A DNA stretch of 64,000 nt, from contig NZ_CP053564.1 in the NCBI RefSeq assembly GCF_013155125.1, positions 7,013,501 to 7,077,500 of the forward strand, read 5' to 3'. The notes below the pieces were generated by a model. It saw only the letters and a program-made list of their open reading frames with translations. It did no database searches and was not told the DNA's origin. The stretch's first letter is position 1, and every line of letters begins with the position of its first letter. Both the position numbers and the translations under genes were made by a program. This stretch comes from Pseudonocardia broussonetiae (GTDB taxonomy: Bacteria; Actinomycetota; Actinomycetes; Mycobacteriales; Pseudonocardiaceae). Of this stretch, positions 35,601 through 45,473 are shown in pieces.

Positions 35601-36137
35601 CTACCGGTAGCGTGCGCCACTCAGCTGCACCACCAGCCCGGACCGGTACGCCGACGCCGCCCACAGCAGCACCCCGGCGCCGAGCCCGACGAGCCCGCGC
35701 GGGTAGAGCTGGCCCACCGAGTTCAGCGCCAGGAAGGCGCCGAGCGCGGCGAGCAGCATGAGCAGCGCCCCGAGGACGAGGTAGGTGCGGTCGCCCAGCA
35801 GCGACGACGCCGGCAGCAGCAGCGCGCCGACCACCCCGAACCCGAGCGGCACCGCCAGCTCGCCGTACGGGGTGAACCCGAGCCCGGCCGAGCCGGCGAC
35901 GATCACGACCAGCCCGATCACCGCCAGCCGCAGCAGCCGGCGGCTGCGCCAGTGCTCCATCGGGCGCGCCGCGGCCTCGCGGCTGCCCATGACCACCAGC
36001 CACACCGTCACCGCGATCCCGGCGGCCAGCACGACCGTGCCGGTGCCCGCGTCCAGTGCCGAGCTGCCCACCAACCACCCGGCGCCGCCACCCAGTGCGA
36101 GCACCGCGGCGGCGGAGAGCGTGACCGTCCTCGCCAT
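35601..36137 (-). CDS. hypothetical membrane protein, six helices
   Basis: The 178-aa protein has about six hydrophobic segments, such as [38 protein letters not shown] and [21 protein letters not shown] do not recognise a family. ATG 36137 is chosen because TACCGT (36145-36150) ends 7 nt upstream, the leaderless spacing; GTG 36146 is also in frame. It lies 34 nt upstream of rlmN on the same strand and is divergent from the Rieske gene. Confidence 0.65.
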   Translation of the reverse strand: MARTVTLSAAAVLALGGGAGWLVGSSALDAGTGTVVLAAGIAVTVWLVVMGSREAAARPMEHWRSRRLLRLAVIGLVVIVAGSAGLGFTPYGELAVPLGFGVVGALLLPASSLLGDRTYLVLGALLMLLAALGAFLALNSVGQLYPRGLVGLGAGVLLWAASAYRSGLVVQLSGARYR

Positions 36138-36217
36138 GCTCCTCACGGTAGCGCTACGCCCGGGTGTGCCAGGCTCGGGCCGAACGCTCCCCCACCACCG
36201 CCGCCTGGAGTACCTCC

Positions 36218-36610
36218 GTGCCCGACGCCCAGATCGACCGCCGCACCGTCGTGATCGGCGCCGCCGCGCTGACCGCGGGCCTGACCGTCGCCGGCTGCGC
36301 CGCCGGGGCCGGCTCCGCGCCCGCCGCGAGCGGACCGCTCGCCGCCGCCGACGTCCCCGTCGGCGGCGCCACGATCTTCGCCGACCGGGCCGTCGTCGTC
36401 ACCCAGGCCACCGCGGGCAGCTTCGCGGCGTTCTCGACGGTCTGCCCGCACCAGGGCTGCAACGTCAACGCCGTCGAGGGCGCGGAGATCGTCTGCCCGT
36501 GCCACGACAGCCGGTTCGACCTCACCGGCGCCGTCCTGACCGGCCCCGCGGAGAGCGGCCTGGCCGCCGTGCCCGTCACGGTGTCGGGCAGCGAGCTCAC
36601 GCTCGACTGA
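36218..36610 (+). CDS. Rieske [2Fe-2S] lipoprotein with Tat signal
   Basis: The 130-aa protein starts with a twin-arginine signal (DRRTVVIGAAALTAGLTVAGC) ending in a lipobox cysteine, so it is probably exported folded and lipid-anchored. The Rieske ligands are CPHQGC (~71-76) and CPCHDS (~89-94). Electron partners are unknown; stand-alone proteins of this kind are common in actinobacteria. GTG 36218 has GGAG 8 nt upstream. The 3' end overlaps the convergent methyltransferase gene by 14 bp. Confidence 0.9.
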   Translation: MPDAQIDRRTVVIGAAALTAGLTVAGCAAGAGSAPAASGPLAAADVPVGGATIFADRAVVVTQATAGSFAAFSTVCPHQGCNVNAVEGAEIVCPCHDSRFDLTGAVLTGPAESGLAAVPVTVSGSELTLD

Positions 36611-37298
36611 GCCGGCCCGTCGCGCCGCGGCGGCGCACGTGCAGCCGGTAGGCCACCGGCACGGTGAGGCCGGGAGTGGCCGCGATCGCCCGGTCGGCCA
36701 CGGCGCGGGAGAACTCGATGCGCAGCACCTCCTCCAGCGTCGCGCGGTCCTCGAACGTCCAGCGGGTGGCGATGCGGCGCAGCGAGAACCCGCGGCGCAC
36801 GAAGAACCGCTCGGCGCGCACCGGGTCGTAGTGCGGGATGTCGGCGCGCATCCAGTCGCCGTAGGGCGCCTGCGTGGCGTCGAGGTCGACGATCGCGAGC
36901 GCGCCGCCCGGGCGCAGCACGCGCTCGGCCTCCTCGATGCCGGGCTCGCAGCCGGGCCCGAAGAAGTAGGCGGTGCGGGCGTGCACCAGGTCGGCGGACG
37001 CGTCGGGCAGCGGCAGCGCGGCAGCGCCGCCCCGGACCACCGGCAGGCCGCGCTCCCGCGCCCGTCGCACGAGCGGCGGGTGCGGCTCCACCCCCACCAC
37101 CGAGGCGGCCTCGCGGGCGAAGTGCGGCAGGTGGAAGCCGTCGCCGCAGCCGACGTCGACGACGTCCGCCCCGGCCCACGGGGCCTCCTCGCGCAGTGCG
37201 TCCCAGATCGCCCCGTCGACGTCCTGGGCGCGGTTCTCCCGCTCGTAGACCTCCGGCCAGTTCCAGAGGTTGGGGCTCGGGATGGTGCCGCCGGTCAT
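36597..37298 (-). CDS. class I SAM-dependent methyltransferase
   Basis: The 233-aa protein begins PSPNLWNWPEVYERENRAQD and has motif I ADVVDVGCGDGFHLPHFA (~44-61), VGVEPHPPLV, and LRPGGALAIVDLD. The start resembles a group of actinobacterial methyltransferases; substrate unknown. ATG 37298 overlaps the cdsA stop by 4 nt, so it is the distal gene of the rpsB-to-cdsA series. Confidence 0.83.
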   Translation of the reverse strand: MTGGTIPSPNLWNWPEVYERENRAQDVDGAIWDALREEAPWAGADVVDVGCGDGFHLPHFAREAASVVGVEPHPPLVRRARERGLPVVRGGAAALPLPDASADLVHARTAYFFGPGCEPGIEEAERVLRPGGALAIVDLDATQAPYGDWMRADIPHYDPVRAERFFVRRGFSLRRIATRWTFEDRATLEEVLRIEFSRAVADRAIAATPGLTVPVAYRLHVRRRGATGRLSRA

Positions 37299-38197
37299 GC
37301 GGGGACGAGCACGGTGAGCAGCAGCCACGCGACGACGGCCGTCGGGAGCAGCGAGTCGAGGCGGTCCATCATGCCGCCGTGACCGGGCAGCAGGTTGCCC
37401 ATGTCCTTGATGCCGAGGTCGCGCTTGACCATCGACTCGACGAGGTCGCCCAGCGTCGCCGACACCACGAGCAGCGACCCGGTGAGCACCCCGGCCAGCC
37501 ACGGCCCGTCGAGCAGCAGGTGCACGCACAGCGCGCCTGTCGCCATGCCCGCGATCTGCGAGCCCGCGAAGCCCTCCCAGGACTTCTTCGGGCTGATCGT
37601 GGGCGCCATCGGGTGGCGGCCGAACAGCACGCCCGCCGCGTAGCCGCCGACGTCGGAGGCGACGACGGGGAGCATGAACGTGAGCACGCGCCCGAGCCCG
37701 TCGGGCGCGACCGTCATGAGGACGGCGAAACCGCAGCACAGCGGCACGTAGGCGGCGGTGAAGACGGTGGCGGTGACGTCGCGGACGTAGTGCGACGCGC
37801 CCCCGCGCATCCGCCAGAGCAGCGTGGCCACCATCGTCAGCGCGAACGAGCCGGCGAGGCCCGCGGTGCCGAACGGCCAGGCCAGCCAGATCGTCGCCTG
37901 CCCGCCCACCAGCACCACCGGCAGCGGCACCTCGATCCCCGCCCCGCGGCGCAGCGCGCCGGCGAGCTCCCAGGTGGCGATGGCCGCGGACACCGCGAGC
38001 ACCGGCACGAAGAACTGCCGCACGAACAGCAGCGACGACAGGATGATCGCGCCCATCGAGACGCCGACCACGACCGCCGCGACCAGGTTGCGCCCCAGCC
38101 GCGCCGACTTCAGCTGCCGCGGCGCCGCGGCCTGCCCGGGCGTCAACGGGGGCCCGGCCGGAGTGAAAGGCAGGTCACGGGAGGCGGAGGTCGACAC
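37295..38197 (-). CDS. cdsA: phosphatidate cytidylyltransferase
   Basis: CdsA makes CDP-diacylglycerol from phosphatidic acid and CTP at the membrane. The 300-aa protein has about seven or eight membrane segments and the family signature SATLGDLVESMVKRDLGIKD followed by NLLPGHGGMMDRLDS. PTISPKKSWEGF is also conserved. GTG 38197 is 4 nt from the frr stop, so the two are probably co-transcribed. Confidence 0.96.
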   Translation of the reverse strand: MSTSASRDLPFTPAGPPLTPGQAAAPRQLKSARLGRNLVAAVVVGVSMGAIILSSLLFVRQFFVPVLAVSAAIATWELAGALRRGAGIEVPLPVVLVGGQATIWLAWPFGTAGLAGSFALTMVATLLWRMRGGASHYVRDVTATVFTAAYVPLCCGFAVLMTVAPDGLGRVLTFMLPVVASDVGGYAAGVLFGRHPMAPTISPKKSWEGFAGSQIAGMATGALCVHLLLDGPWLAGVLTGSLLVVSATLGDLVESMVKRDLGIKDMGNLLPGHGGMMDRLDSLLPTAVVAWLLLTVLVPA

Positions 38198-38201
38198 GGG
38201 C

Positions 38202-38759
38202 TCAGACTTCGAGGAGCTCGGTTTCCTTGTGCTTCACCAGGTCGTCGATCTGGTGGACGTACTTGTCGACCGTGGTCTGGAGCTCCTTCTCGGCGCGGGC
38301 GACCTCGTCCTCGCCGGCCTCCCCGTCCTTGACGATGCGGCCGAGCTCCTCCATGGCCTTGCGGCGGACGCTGCGGATCGTGACCCGGGCGTCCTCGCCC
38401 TTGCCGCGCGCGACCTTCACCATCTCGCGGCGCCGCTCCTCCGACAGCTGCGGGATGACGCACCGGATGATCTGGCCGTCGTTGCCCGGGTTGAGCCCCA
38501 GGTCGGACTCGCGGATGGCCTTCTCCAGCGCCTTGAGCGAGCTCGCGTCGTACGGCTTGATGATCACCATGCGGGCCTCGGGGATGCTGATGGAGGCCAG
38601 CTGGTTGATGGGGGTCATGGCGCCGTAGTACTCGACCATGACCCGGGAGAACATGTTGGGCGTCGCGCGGCCGGTGCGCACCGAGGCGAGGTCGTCCTTG
38701 GCGACGGAGACGGCCTTCTCCATCTTCTCCTCGGCGTCGAAGAGCGTCTCGTCGATCAC
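38202..38759 (-). CDS. frr: ribosome recycling factor
   Basis: RRF splits post-termination ribosomes together with EF-G. The 185-aa length is standard. It has [25 protein letters not shown] first helix, [20 protein letters not shown] and a final [23 protein letters not shown] 38759 gives [13 protein letters not shown], the expected start. It lies 7 nt after pyrH. Confidence 0.97.
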   Translation of the reverse strand: MIDETLFDAEEKMEKAVSVAKDDLASVRTGRATPNMFSRVMVEYYGAMTPINQLASISIPEARMVIIKPYDASSLKALEKAIRESDLGLNPGNDGQIIRCVIPQLSEERRREMVKVARGKGEDARVTIRSVRRKAMEELGRIVKDGEAGEDEVARAEKELQTTVDKYVHQIDDLVKHKETELLEV

Positions 38760-38766
38760 GACGTAC

Positions 38767-39519
38767 CTACCTTTCCCCTGGCGTACTGACCAGCGTGCCG
38801 ATCCTCTCACCCCGCACCGCGCGGGCGATGTTGCCCTCGACGAGCAGGTTGAACACGATGATCGGCATCCTGTTGTCCATGCAGAGGCTGAACGCGGTGG
38901 CGTCGGCGACCTTGAGACCCTGCTCCAGGACCTCGCGGTGCGTGATCTCCTCGTACAGCTTCGCGCCCGGGTCGGTCTTGGGGTCGGCGGTGAACACACC
39001 GTCGACGCCCTTGGCCAGCAGGAGCGCCTCCGCGCCGATCTCGAGTGCCCGTTGGGCACCCGCGGTGTCGGTGGAGAAGTAGGGCATACCCACTCCTGCG
39101 CCGAAGATGACGACCCGGCCCTTCTCGAGGTGCCGGATCGCGCGGCGCGGGATGTAGGCCTCCGCCACCTGGCCCATCGTGATGGCCGTCTGCACTCGGG
39201 TGTCGATGTGGTGCTCGCGCTCCAGGAAGTCCTGCAGCGCGAGGCAGTTCATGACGGTGCCGAGCATGCCCATGTAGTCGGCCCGGGAGCGCTCCATGCC
39301 CCGGTCCTGCAGCTCGGCGCCGCGGAAGAAGTTGCCGCCGCCGATGACGACCGCCACCTGCGCGCCGGAGGAGACGACCTCAGCGATCTGGCGGGCGACG
39401 GTCTCGACGACCTCCGGGTCGACACCGACGGCACCACCGCCGAACATCTCCCCGCCGAGCTTGAGCAGCACGCGGCGGAATCCGGGGCGGGGGTCGGTGT
39501 CGACTCCGGGTTCGGTCAT
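38767..39519 (-). CDS. pyrH: UMP kinase
   Basis: PyrH phosphorylates UMP to UDP. The 250-aa protein has [12 protein letters not shown] (~17-28), [28 protein letters not shown] and [14 protein letters not shown]. The ATG at 39519 shares its A with the tsf stop codon, so translation is coupled. Conserved order rpsB-tsf-pyrH-frr. Confidence 0.97.
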   Translation of the reverse strand: MTEPGVDTDPRPGFRRVLLKLGGEMFGGGAVGVDPEVVETVARQIAEVVSSGAQVAVVIGGGNFFRGAELQDRGMERSRADYMGMLGTVMNCLALQDFLEREHHIDTRVQTAITMGQVAEAYIPRRAIRHLEKGRVVIFGAGVGMPYFSTDTAGAQRALEIGAEALLLAKGVDGVFTADPKTDPGAKLYEEITHREVLEQGLKVADATAFSLCMDNRMPIIVFNLLVEGNIARAVRGERIGTLVSTPGER

Positions 39520-40334
39520 CAGGCCTGGCCGACCTCGAAGCGCGCGAACGTCTTCACGGTGACGCCGGCCTCGTCGAGCAGGGCCTTCACGGTCTTCTTG
39601 GGCTCCTGCACGGACGGCTGCTCGAGGAGCACGACGTCCTTGTAGTAGCCGTTGATGCGGCCGTCGACGATGCGGGCGAGCACCTGCTCGGGCTTGCCCT
39701 CCTCGCGGGCGGTGGCCTCGGCGATGCGACGCTCGTTCTCGATCACGTCGGCCGGGACCTCGTCGCGGGTAGTGTAGCTCGGGCGGGCCGCGGCGATGTG
39801 CATCGCGACGCCCTTGACCGCGTCCTCGTCGCCACCGTCGTAGGAGACCAGCGCGCCGATGGCCGGCGGCAGGTCCGACGCGCGGCGGTGCAGGTACAGC
39901 GCGACCGGGCCGTCGACGTGGATGTAGCGCTTGAGCTCGAGCTTCTCGCCGATGCGCGCCGACAGCGCGAGCACGGCGTCCTCGACGGTGCCGTCGTCGA
40001 GCTTCGTGGCCTTGAGCGCCTCGAGGTCGGCGGGCTTCTCGGCCACCGCGACCGCGAGGACGGAGTCGGCGAGCTTCTGGAAGTCGTCGCTCTTGGCGAC
40101 GAAGTCGGTCTCGCAGTTCAGCTGGACCATCGTGCCGCCCTCGGCGACGACGAGCCCGTTGGCCGTCTCGCGCCCGGCGCGCTTGTCGATGTCCTTCGCG
40201 CCCTTGATGCGGAGCAGCTCGACGGACTTGTCGAAGTCGCCGTCGGAGTCCTCCAGCGCGCGCTTGCAGTCCATCATCCCGGACCCGGTGAGGTCGCGGA
40301 GCTTCTTCACGTCGGCGGCGGTGTAGTTCGCCAT
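39519..40334 (-). CDS. tsf: elongation factor Ts
   Basis: EF-Ts exchanges GDP for GTP on EF-Tu. The 271-aa protein starts [20 protein letters not shown], followed by [13 protein letters not shown] and [21 protein letters not shown] 40334 matches the family start although the frame is open further upstream. A GC hairpin separates it from rpsB. Confidence 0.97.
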   Translation of the reverse strand: MANYTAADVKKLRDLTGSGMMDCKRALEDSDGDFDKSVELLRIKGAKDIDKRAGRETANGLVVAEGGTMVQLNCETDFVAKSDDFQKLADSVLAVAVAEKPADLEALKATKLDDGTVEDAVLALSARIGEKLELKRYIHVDGPVALYLHRRASDLPPAIGALVSYDGGDEDAVKGVAMHIAAARPSYTTRDEVPADVIENERRIAEATAREEGKPEQVLARIVDGRINGYYKDVVLLEQPSVQEPKKTVKALLDEAGVTVKTFARFEVGQA

Positions 40335-40370
40335 GGTGGTGTCTCTTCGTCCTTCAGTCGGTGGGACCGG

Positions 40371-40403
40371 CACCGCCCCGGGCCTGTGGGGCCCGGGGCG
40401 GTG
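40371..40403 (-). terminator. rpsB-tsf intergenic hairpin
   Basis: CACCGCCCCGGGCC (40371-40384) and its complement (40390-40403) form a perfect 14-bp stem with a 5-nt loop. It begins 7 nt after the rpsB stop. It could partly terminate the rpsB message or stabilise its 3' end, lowering tsf expression relative to rpsB. Confidence 0.6.
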
Positions 40404-40409
40404 AGGAGG

Positions 40410-41300
40410 TCAGCTGGCGGTCTGGGTGCCGTTGCTGGTGGTGGCCGGAGCGGGCTCGGCGGCCGGGTTCGGCGCCTCGGCGGGCGCCGCGGAGGCCGTC
40501 AGGCTCGCGCCGTCGGAGCCGGCGCCGCTGGTGAGCAGCTCCTGCTCCCACTCGGCCAGCGGCTCCTCGGCCGCGGCCTTCTCCTCGCCGCCGTCGCCAC
40601 CGCGGGCGCGCTGCGAGCGCTGCATGAGGCCGTCGGCCGCCGCCTGCGCCACGACCTTCGTCAGCAGCGCCGCGGAGCGGATCGCGTCGTCGTTGCCCGG
40701 GATCGGGAAGTCGACCTCGTCCGGGTCGCAGTTCGTGTCCAGGATGGAGACGACCGGGATGCCCAGCTTGCGAGCCTCGCCGACGGCGATGTGCTCCTTC
40801 TTGGTGTCCACGATCCAGACCGCGCTCGGGACCTTGGTCATGTCCCGGATGCCGCCCAGGGTCTTCTCGAGCTTGGTCTTCTCGCGGGTGAGCATGAGGA
40901 TCTCCTTCTTGGTGCGACCCTCGAAGCCCCCCGTCTGCTCCATCGTCTCGAGCTCCTTCATCCGCTGAAGGCGCTTGTGGACGGTCTGGAAGTTGGTGAG
41001 CATGCCACCCAGCCAGCGCTGGTTGACGTACGGCATGTTGACGCGGCCCGCCTCGTCGGCGATGGCCTCCTGCGCCTGCTTCTTCGTGCCGACGAACATG
41101 ATCGTGCCGCCGTGCGCGACGGTCTCGCGCACGAACTCGTAGGCCCGGTCGATGTAGGACAGCGTCTGCTGCAGGTCGATGATGTAGATGCCGTTGCGCT
41201 CGGTGAGGATGTAGCGCTTCATCTTCGGGTTCCAGCGACGGGTCTGGTGCCCGAAGTGCACGCCGCTGTCGAGCAGCTGCTTCATGGTGACGACGGCCAT
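40410..41300 (-). CDS. rpsB: 30S ribosomal protein S2
   Basis: The 296-aa protein has the S2 core [26 protein letters not shown] start, [25 protein letters not shown] and [14 protein letters not shown]. Residues ~235-296 are an Ala/Pro/Glu-rich tail, as often seen in actinobacterial S2. It heads the rpsB-tsf-pyrH-frr-cdsA series. The likely promoter is 206 nt upstream, leaving a long leader with one clear hairpin. Confidence 0.97.
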   Translation of the reverse strand: MAVVTMKQLLDSGVHFGHQTRRWNPKMKRYILTERNGIYIIDLQQTLSYIDRAYEFVRETVAHGGTIMFVGTKKQAQEAIADEAGRVNMPYVNQRWLGGMLTNFQTVHKRLQRMKELETMEQTGGFEGRTKKEILMLTREKTKLEKTLGGIRDMTKVPSAVWIVDTKKEHIAVGEARKLGIPVVSILDTNCDPDEVDFPIPGNDDAIRSAALLTKVVAQAAADGLMQRSQRARGGDGGEEKAAAEEPLAEWEQELLTSGAGSDGASLTASAAPAEAPNPAAEPAPATTSNGTQTAS

Positions 41301-41664
41301 GGCCTGCGTTCACCTCTCGGTCAGGCGCGGCCGCTCGGCGACCACGCACGCGGTTGTGCGGAGCGCCGGTTCGGCGGTACCGCCCTGGCGTCGCGTCGGC
41401 GTCCGGACCCGCCGGTGTGACCACCTGCGGGACCGCCCGGCCGCCGATCCCCCGAGGGGATGCGCGAACGCGCGAAGTCACCCCGGAGAACCGGGGTGCA
41501 GGTCGAGTGTACGCCGGGGCCCGCACCCCCCTCACGCGGAGGCCCGGGGTTGTCCACATGCCCCCTCGCCCGTCCCCAGCCTGCGGGTTCGTCCCGCCGG
41601 GGAGGGGTGCGCGGGGCAGGCTCGGGGGGTGGAGCGACGGGGGCGGCGGGGTCAGCGGGACGCC
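41301..41664. promoter_or_regulatory. rpsB / M23 divergent intergenic region: leader hairpin, -10 box, DnaA box
   Basis: This 364-bp spacer has no convincing gene. On the minus strand TACACT (41506-41511) is the best -10 box for rpsB and implies a leader of about 200 nt. A perfect 8-bp hairpin with a 4-nt loop lies at 41479-41498 near the leader's 5' end. A perfect DnaA-box sequence TTGTCCACA is at 41550-41558, 38 nt upstream of the -10 box. Confidence 0.45.
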
Positions 41665-42429
41665 ATGGTCATCCCGTGGTCTGCGCACAGCCCTGGTGTG
41701 CCGTTCGCGGTGCGGTGGTGGGGCGGCAGGGTGGTGGTCGCCGTCCTGGTCGCGGGTGCCCTCGTCGTGCCCGCCGTCGTTCCTGCGGCCGACGTGGTCG
41801 TCCCTCGCGCCACCGCCACCGCCGCCGCGGCCACGGCCGGAGCCGCGCCCACCCCTCCGCCGCCTCCGGCACCGGCCCCGACCACGGGGTCTTCTGCCAC
41901 CGGGCCACCTCCTCCTCCCCCGCTCGCGGCGCCACCACCTCCTCCTCCGCCGCTTGCCGCCCCACCACCTCCTCCTCCCCCGCTCGCCGGGGTGCCGGCG
42001 CCGGGTGCGCGGTACGCATGGCCGCTGCTGCCCGTGCCGCAGGTGCGCAGGCCGTTCCGGGCGCCCGAGCACGCCTACGGCCCGGGGCACCGGGGCGTCG
42101 ACCTCGCCGGCGTCCCGGGGCAGGCCGTGCTCGCCGCGCGGGGCGGGACGGTGGTGTTCGCGGGGCCGGTGGGCGGGCGGTCGCTCGTGTCCGTGCAGCA
42201 CGACGACGGCCTGCGCACCACCTACGAGCCGGTGGCGCCGGCCGTCACCGCGGGCACCGTCGTCGCGGCCGGCGCCGTGCTCGGGGTCCTCGAGCCGGGC
42301 CACCCGGGCTGCCCCGACTGCCTGCACTGGGGCGTGCGCCGCGACCGCACCGAGTACCTCGACCCGCTCGTGCTCCTGCGCCCGCCGCGGGTCCGGCTGC
42401 TGCCGGTGCCCGTGCCGTGGCCGGGATGA
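41665..42429 (+). CDS. exported M23 (LytM-like) peptidase-domain protein with polyproline linker
   Basis: The 254-aa protein has a hydrophobic signal/anchor VVVAVLVAGALVVPAVVPAA (~24-43), a linker with three tandem PPPPPPLA repeats (~75-108), then an M23 domain: PFRAPEHAYGPGHRGVDLAG with the zinc His and Asp, and CPDCLHWGVRRD in place of the usual H-x-H. The second His (zinc ligand) remains but the first is Cys. A related gene (Rv2891) adjoins rpsB in mycobacteria. It may bind or cut peptidoglycan. GTG 41629 is an alternative start. Confidence 0.82.
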   Translation: MVIPWSAHSPGVPFAVRWWGGRVVVAVLVAGALVVPAVVPAADVVVPRATATAAAATAGAAPTPPPPPAPAPTTGSSATGPPPPPPLAAPPPPPPPLAAPPPPPPPLAGVPAPGARYAWPLLPVPQVRRPFRAPEHAYGPGHRGVDLAGVPGQAVLAARGGTVVFAGPVGGRSLVSVQHDDGLRTTYEPVAPAVTAGTVVAAGAVLGVLEPGHPGCPDCLHWGVRRDRTEYLDPLVLLRPPRVRLLPVPVPWPG

Positions 42430-42435
42430 GCGGGG

Positions 42436-43335
42436 TCAGCCCGCGGCGAGCTCCTCGAGCCGGCCCCGCAGCCGTCCGACCAGCCGCGTGTGCAGCTGGC
42501 ACACCCGCGACTCGGTGACGCCCAGGTGCCGCCCGATCTCGGCCAGCGTCCGGTTCTCCAGGTAGTACATCTGCACGACCAGCCGGTCGCGCTCCCCGAG
42601 CTGCGCCACCGCGATCGACAGCTGCCGCGAGGTCTCGCGCGCCTGGATGACGGCCATCGGGTCCGGCGCGTCGTCGTCGGCGAGGAGCTCCGACAGCCCG
42701 CCCGCGCCGTCGTCGAGGGCGTCGATGCTCACCAGCGCCACGTGCTTGCCGACGCTGCGCAGGTCGCGCGGCGCGACACCCAGCTCGGCGGCGAGCTCGT
42801 GGTCGGACGCCGCGCGCCGCAGCCGCGACTCCAGCCGCTCCTGCGCGCGTTCCAGCTCCCGGGCCCGCCCGCGGATCGTGCGCGGCACCCAGTCCTGGGC
42901 GCGCAGCTCGTCGAGGATGGCGCCGCGGATGCGCTGGGCCGCGTAGCTCTCGAAGCGGGGGCAGCGCTGCGGGTCGAAGCGCTCGACGGCGTCGATCAGG
43001 CCGAAGACCCCGGACTGGACCAGGTCGCCGATGTCGACGTAGGTCGGCAGCCCGGCCGCCGTGCGGTGCGCGACCGCGCGGACGAGCGGCGTGTAGTGGA
43101 CGAGCAGTCGATCACGCACCGGGCGTGTCGGCTCGGTCAGGTAGGCGTCCCAGAGCTGCTCGACGGGCGTCCGGTCGGCGACCGGAACGGGCCCGACCGG
43201 CGCCACGGGAGCCGGTGCCGGCTCGAGCGGGCCCTGCTCGCGACGGTTCAGTGCGGTGACGATGGCCCCGGCGAACGCCTTGAGCTGCACCGATCCGTCC
43301 AGGACCGCGCTATGCCCTGGGGTGTGCCTGCTCAT
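42436..43335 (-). CDS. whiG: sigma factor, WhiG/FliA family
   Basis: The 299-aa protein has region 2 ([58 protein letters not shown]), region 3 ([20 protein letters not shown]) and region 4 with the helix-turn-helix [20 protein letters not shown]. WhiG directs sporulation genes in Streptomyces; FliA directs motility genes. With no flagellar genes here, the WhiG-type name is preferred. The first ~55 residues are a nonconserved Pro-rich extension. AAGGTGG precedes ATG 43335, which overlaps xerC by 26 nt. Confidence 0.9.
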   Translation of the reverse strand: MSRHTPGHSAVLDGSVQLKAFAGAIVTALNRREQGPLEPAPAPVAPVGPVPVADRTPVEQLWDAYLTEPTRPVRDRLLVHYTPLVRAVAHRTAAGLPTYVDIGDLVQSGVFGLIDAVERFDPQRCPRFESYAAQRIRGAILDELRAQDWVPRTIRGRARELERAQERLESRLRRAASDHELAAELGVAPRDLRSVGKHVALVSIDALDDGAGGLSELLADDDAPDPMAVIQARETSRQLSIAVAQLGERDRLVVQMYYLENRTLAEIGRHLGVTESRVCQLHTRLVGRLRGRLEELAAG

Positions 43336-44344
43336 GTACCACCTTCAGCCGTTCGACGGTCACGTGTGTGTAGAGCTGAGTGGTTGCTAGCTTAGCGTGA
43401 CCGAGCAACTCCTGTACGTAACGAAGGTCCGCGCCGCCCTGCAACATGTGGGTGGCGGCGGCGTGCCGGAGACCGTGCGGCCCGGTGTCCGGGGCGCCCG
43501 GCACGGCGGCCACCGCGGCGTGCACGACCTCCCGCACGATCCGCGGGTCCATCCGCCCGCCGCGCGCCCCGAGGAGCAGTGCGGGCGGGGAGGAGCTGCG
43601 GGCCAGCGCCGGCCGCCCGTCGTCGAGCCAGCGGCGCAGGGCCCGGGCGGCGGGGACACCGTAGACGACCGTCCGCTCGCGGTCGCCCTTGCCGAGCACC
43701 CGCAGCGCGCGGCGCTCCTGGTCGACGTCGTCGACGTCCAGTCCGCACAGCTCCCCCACCCGCACGCCGGTGGCGTAGAGCAGCTCGACGACGGCCAGGT
43801 CCCGCAGGGCCACCGGCTCCCCCTCCGCGGCCCCCGACACCGCCGCGGCGAACAGCGACTCCGTCTCCGCGGTGTCGAGCACGTCGGGCAGCGGCGACCG
43901 CGGCCGCGGCGACACCAGCAGCGCCCCCGGGTCGCTCCCGAGTCGTCCCGTGCGGTGCGCCCAGGCGGTGAAGGTGCGGGCCGCCGCGGCCCGGCGCGCC
44001 AGCGTCGAGCGCCCCAGCCCGGCCGCGTGCCCCTCGGCCAGCCAGCGCCGCAGCAGGGGCAGGTCGAGCCCGGCCAGGGTGTCGAGGCGGGACAGCAGCC
44101 CGTCGAGGTCGCCCCGGTAGGCCCGGACGGTGTGCGCCGACCGCCCCTTCTCCAGCGCCAGGTGCCGCACGAACCCCTCCAGCGCCTCCCCCACCTCGGG
44201 GGCGACCGGCCGGGTGGGGCCGTCCGGCCCGGCGGGGTCGGGGGCGCCTCGCTCGGGGCCGGCGGGACGGGTCGAGGGCACCTGCCGACGGTCCGGCCCC
44301 GACCGCCCCGGGTCAAGCACCCCACCCGCGTGTCCCGCCACCAC
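43310..44344 (-). CDS. xerC: tyrosine recombinase XerC
   Basis: XerC resolves chromosome dimers at dif. The core has an N-terminal SAM-like domain ([20 protein letters not shown]) and the catalytic residues: Arg in [13 protein letters not shown], Lys in [11 protein letters not shown], HxxR in [11 protein letters not shown], His in [11 protein letters not shown] and the Tyr nucleophile in TQLYTHV. The first ~45 residues from GTG 44344 are Gly/Pro-rich; GTG 44320 is another start. It lies in the conserved dprA-xerC order, so it is a housekeeping enzyme and not a phage integrase. Confidence 0.93.
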   Translation of the reverse strand: MVAGHAGGVLDPGRSGPDRRQVPSTRPAGPERGAPDPAGPDGPTRPVAPEVGEALEGFVRHLALEKGRSAHTVRAYRGDLDGLLSRLDTLAGLDLPLLRRWLAEGHAAGLGRSTLARRAAAARTFTAWAHRTGRLGSDPGALLVSPRPRSPLPDVLDTAETESLFAAAVSGAAEGEPVALRDLAVVELLYATGVRVGELCGLDVDDVDQERRALRVLGKGDRERTVVYGVPAARALRRWLDDGRPALARSSSPPALLLGARGGRMDPRIVREVVHAAVAAVPGAPDTGPHGLRHAAATHMLQGGADLRYVQELLGHAKLATTQLYTHVTVERLKVVHEQAHPRA

Positions 44345-45473
44345 CCGCCCGCACCTCCTCGGGCCGCAGCTGCCAGCGGCCGGCGTGGTGGTCGACCAGG
44401 CCCCGCCGCTCCAGGTCGACCAGGGCCACCCGCACCGCCCCGACCGGGACGCCCGCCTCCTTGGCCAGCCAGCCGATCTCCCGGGCTCCGCGGGCGGGGA
44501 GGGCGTCGTGCACCAGGCGCCCCACGGTGTCGAGGGCGTCGGTGGCGCGGCGGACGGCGGGCGGGTCGGTGGCCAGGTGCGCGCCGATCGGGCCGAGCTC
44601 CTCGAGCACCTCCTCGGTGCGGGTGACCAGCACCGCGCCCTCGCGCACCAGCCGGTGGCTCCCCGCCGACATCGCGGACGTCACCGGCCCCGGCACGGCC
44701 AGCACCGGACGCCCGAGCGTGGCCGCGTCGCTCGCCGTGCGGGTGGCCCCGCTGCGCAGCCCGGCCTCCACGACGACCGTGCCCGCCGACAGGCCGGCGA
44801 TCAGGCGGTTGCGGACCAGGAAGCGGTGCCGGGCGGGCACGCTGCCGGGTGGGTACTCGCTGACCACCAGCCCGGTGGCCGTGATGCGGGCGAGCAGGGC
44901 CTGGTGCGCCAGCGGGTAGGCGCGGTCGGCGCCGCAGGCCAGCACCGCGACCGTCGGCCCCTCGACGCCGAGCGCGCCGCGGTGGGCCGCCCCGTCGATC
45001 CCGATGGCCGCCCCGGAGACCACGGTGTGCCCGCGGTCGGCGAGACCGGCCCCGAGCTCGGCGGCCACGTGCAGCCCGTAGCCCGTGGCGGCCCGCGACC
45101 CCACGACGCCGACCGCCCGCTCGCACCGCGCGGCGAGCCTCCCGGGCCCCCGCACCCACAGCGCCACGGGCGGCGCGAGCTCGGCGACCCCGCAGGCCGC
45201 GAGTGCGGCGAGCGGCTCGTGCGGCCAGTCGGGGTGCTCGGGCCCGATGATCCGGACCCCGGCGACGGAGGCCGCGGCGAGGTCGGCGTCGGCGCGCTCC
45301 ACCCCCCGGCGGGCCGAGGTCTCCGCGGCGACCCGCTCGCTCACCTCCCCGCGCCGCACGCGGTCGACGGCGCGCACCGCGCCCACCTCGGCCACCAGCG
45401 CGGCCAGCCCGGGGGCGGGCGGCTCGGCGACCCGCGACAGCCGGGCCCACGCCCGGAGCAGCTCGTCGTTCAC
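44313..45473 (-). CDS. dprA: DNA processing protein DprA/Smf
   Basis: DprA loads RecA on incoming single-stranded DNA in transformable bacteria; its role in actinobacteria is unclear. The 386-aa protein has the Rossmann-like core motifs [34 protein letters not shown] and [17 protein letters not shown], plus a C-terminal winged helix ([21 protein letters not shown]). GTG 45473 overlaps the ComM-like gene's stop by 4 nt. Confidence 0.94.
   Translation of the reverse strand: MNDELLRAWARLSRVAEPPAPGLAALVAEVGAVRAVDRVRRGEVSERVAAETSARRGVERADADLAAASVAGVRIIGPEHPDWPHEPLAALAACGVAELAPPVALWVRGPGRLAARCERAVGVVGSRAATGYGLHVAAELGAGLADRGHTVVSGAAIGIDGAAHRGALGVEGPTVAVLACGADRAYPLAHQALLARITATGLVVSEYPPGSVPARHRFLVRNRLIAGLSAGTVVVEAGLRSGATRTASDAATLGRPVLAVPGPVTSAMSAGSHRLVREGAVLVTRTEEVLEELGPIGAHLATDPPAVRRATDALDTVGRLVHDALPARGAREIGWLAKEAGVPVGAVRVALVDLERRGLVDHHAGRWQLRPEEVRAGGGGTRGWGA

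Noticed and set aside
43310..44344. Tyrosine recombinase considered as a phage or island integrase
   Set aside because: It sits in the conserved lepB-rnhB-comM-dprA-xerC order, has XerC motifs, and no tRNA, attachment repeats or phage genes are nearby.
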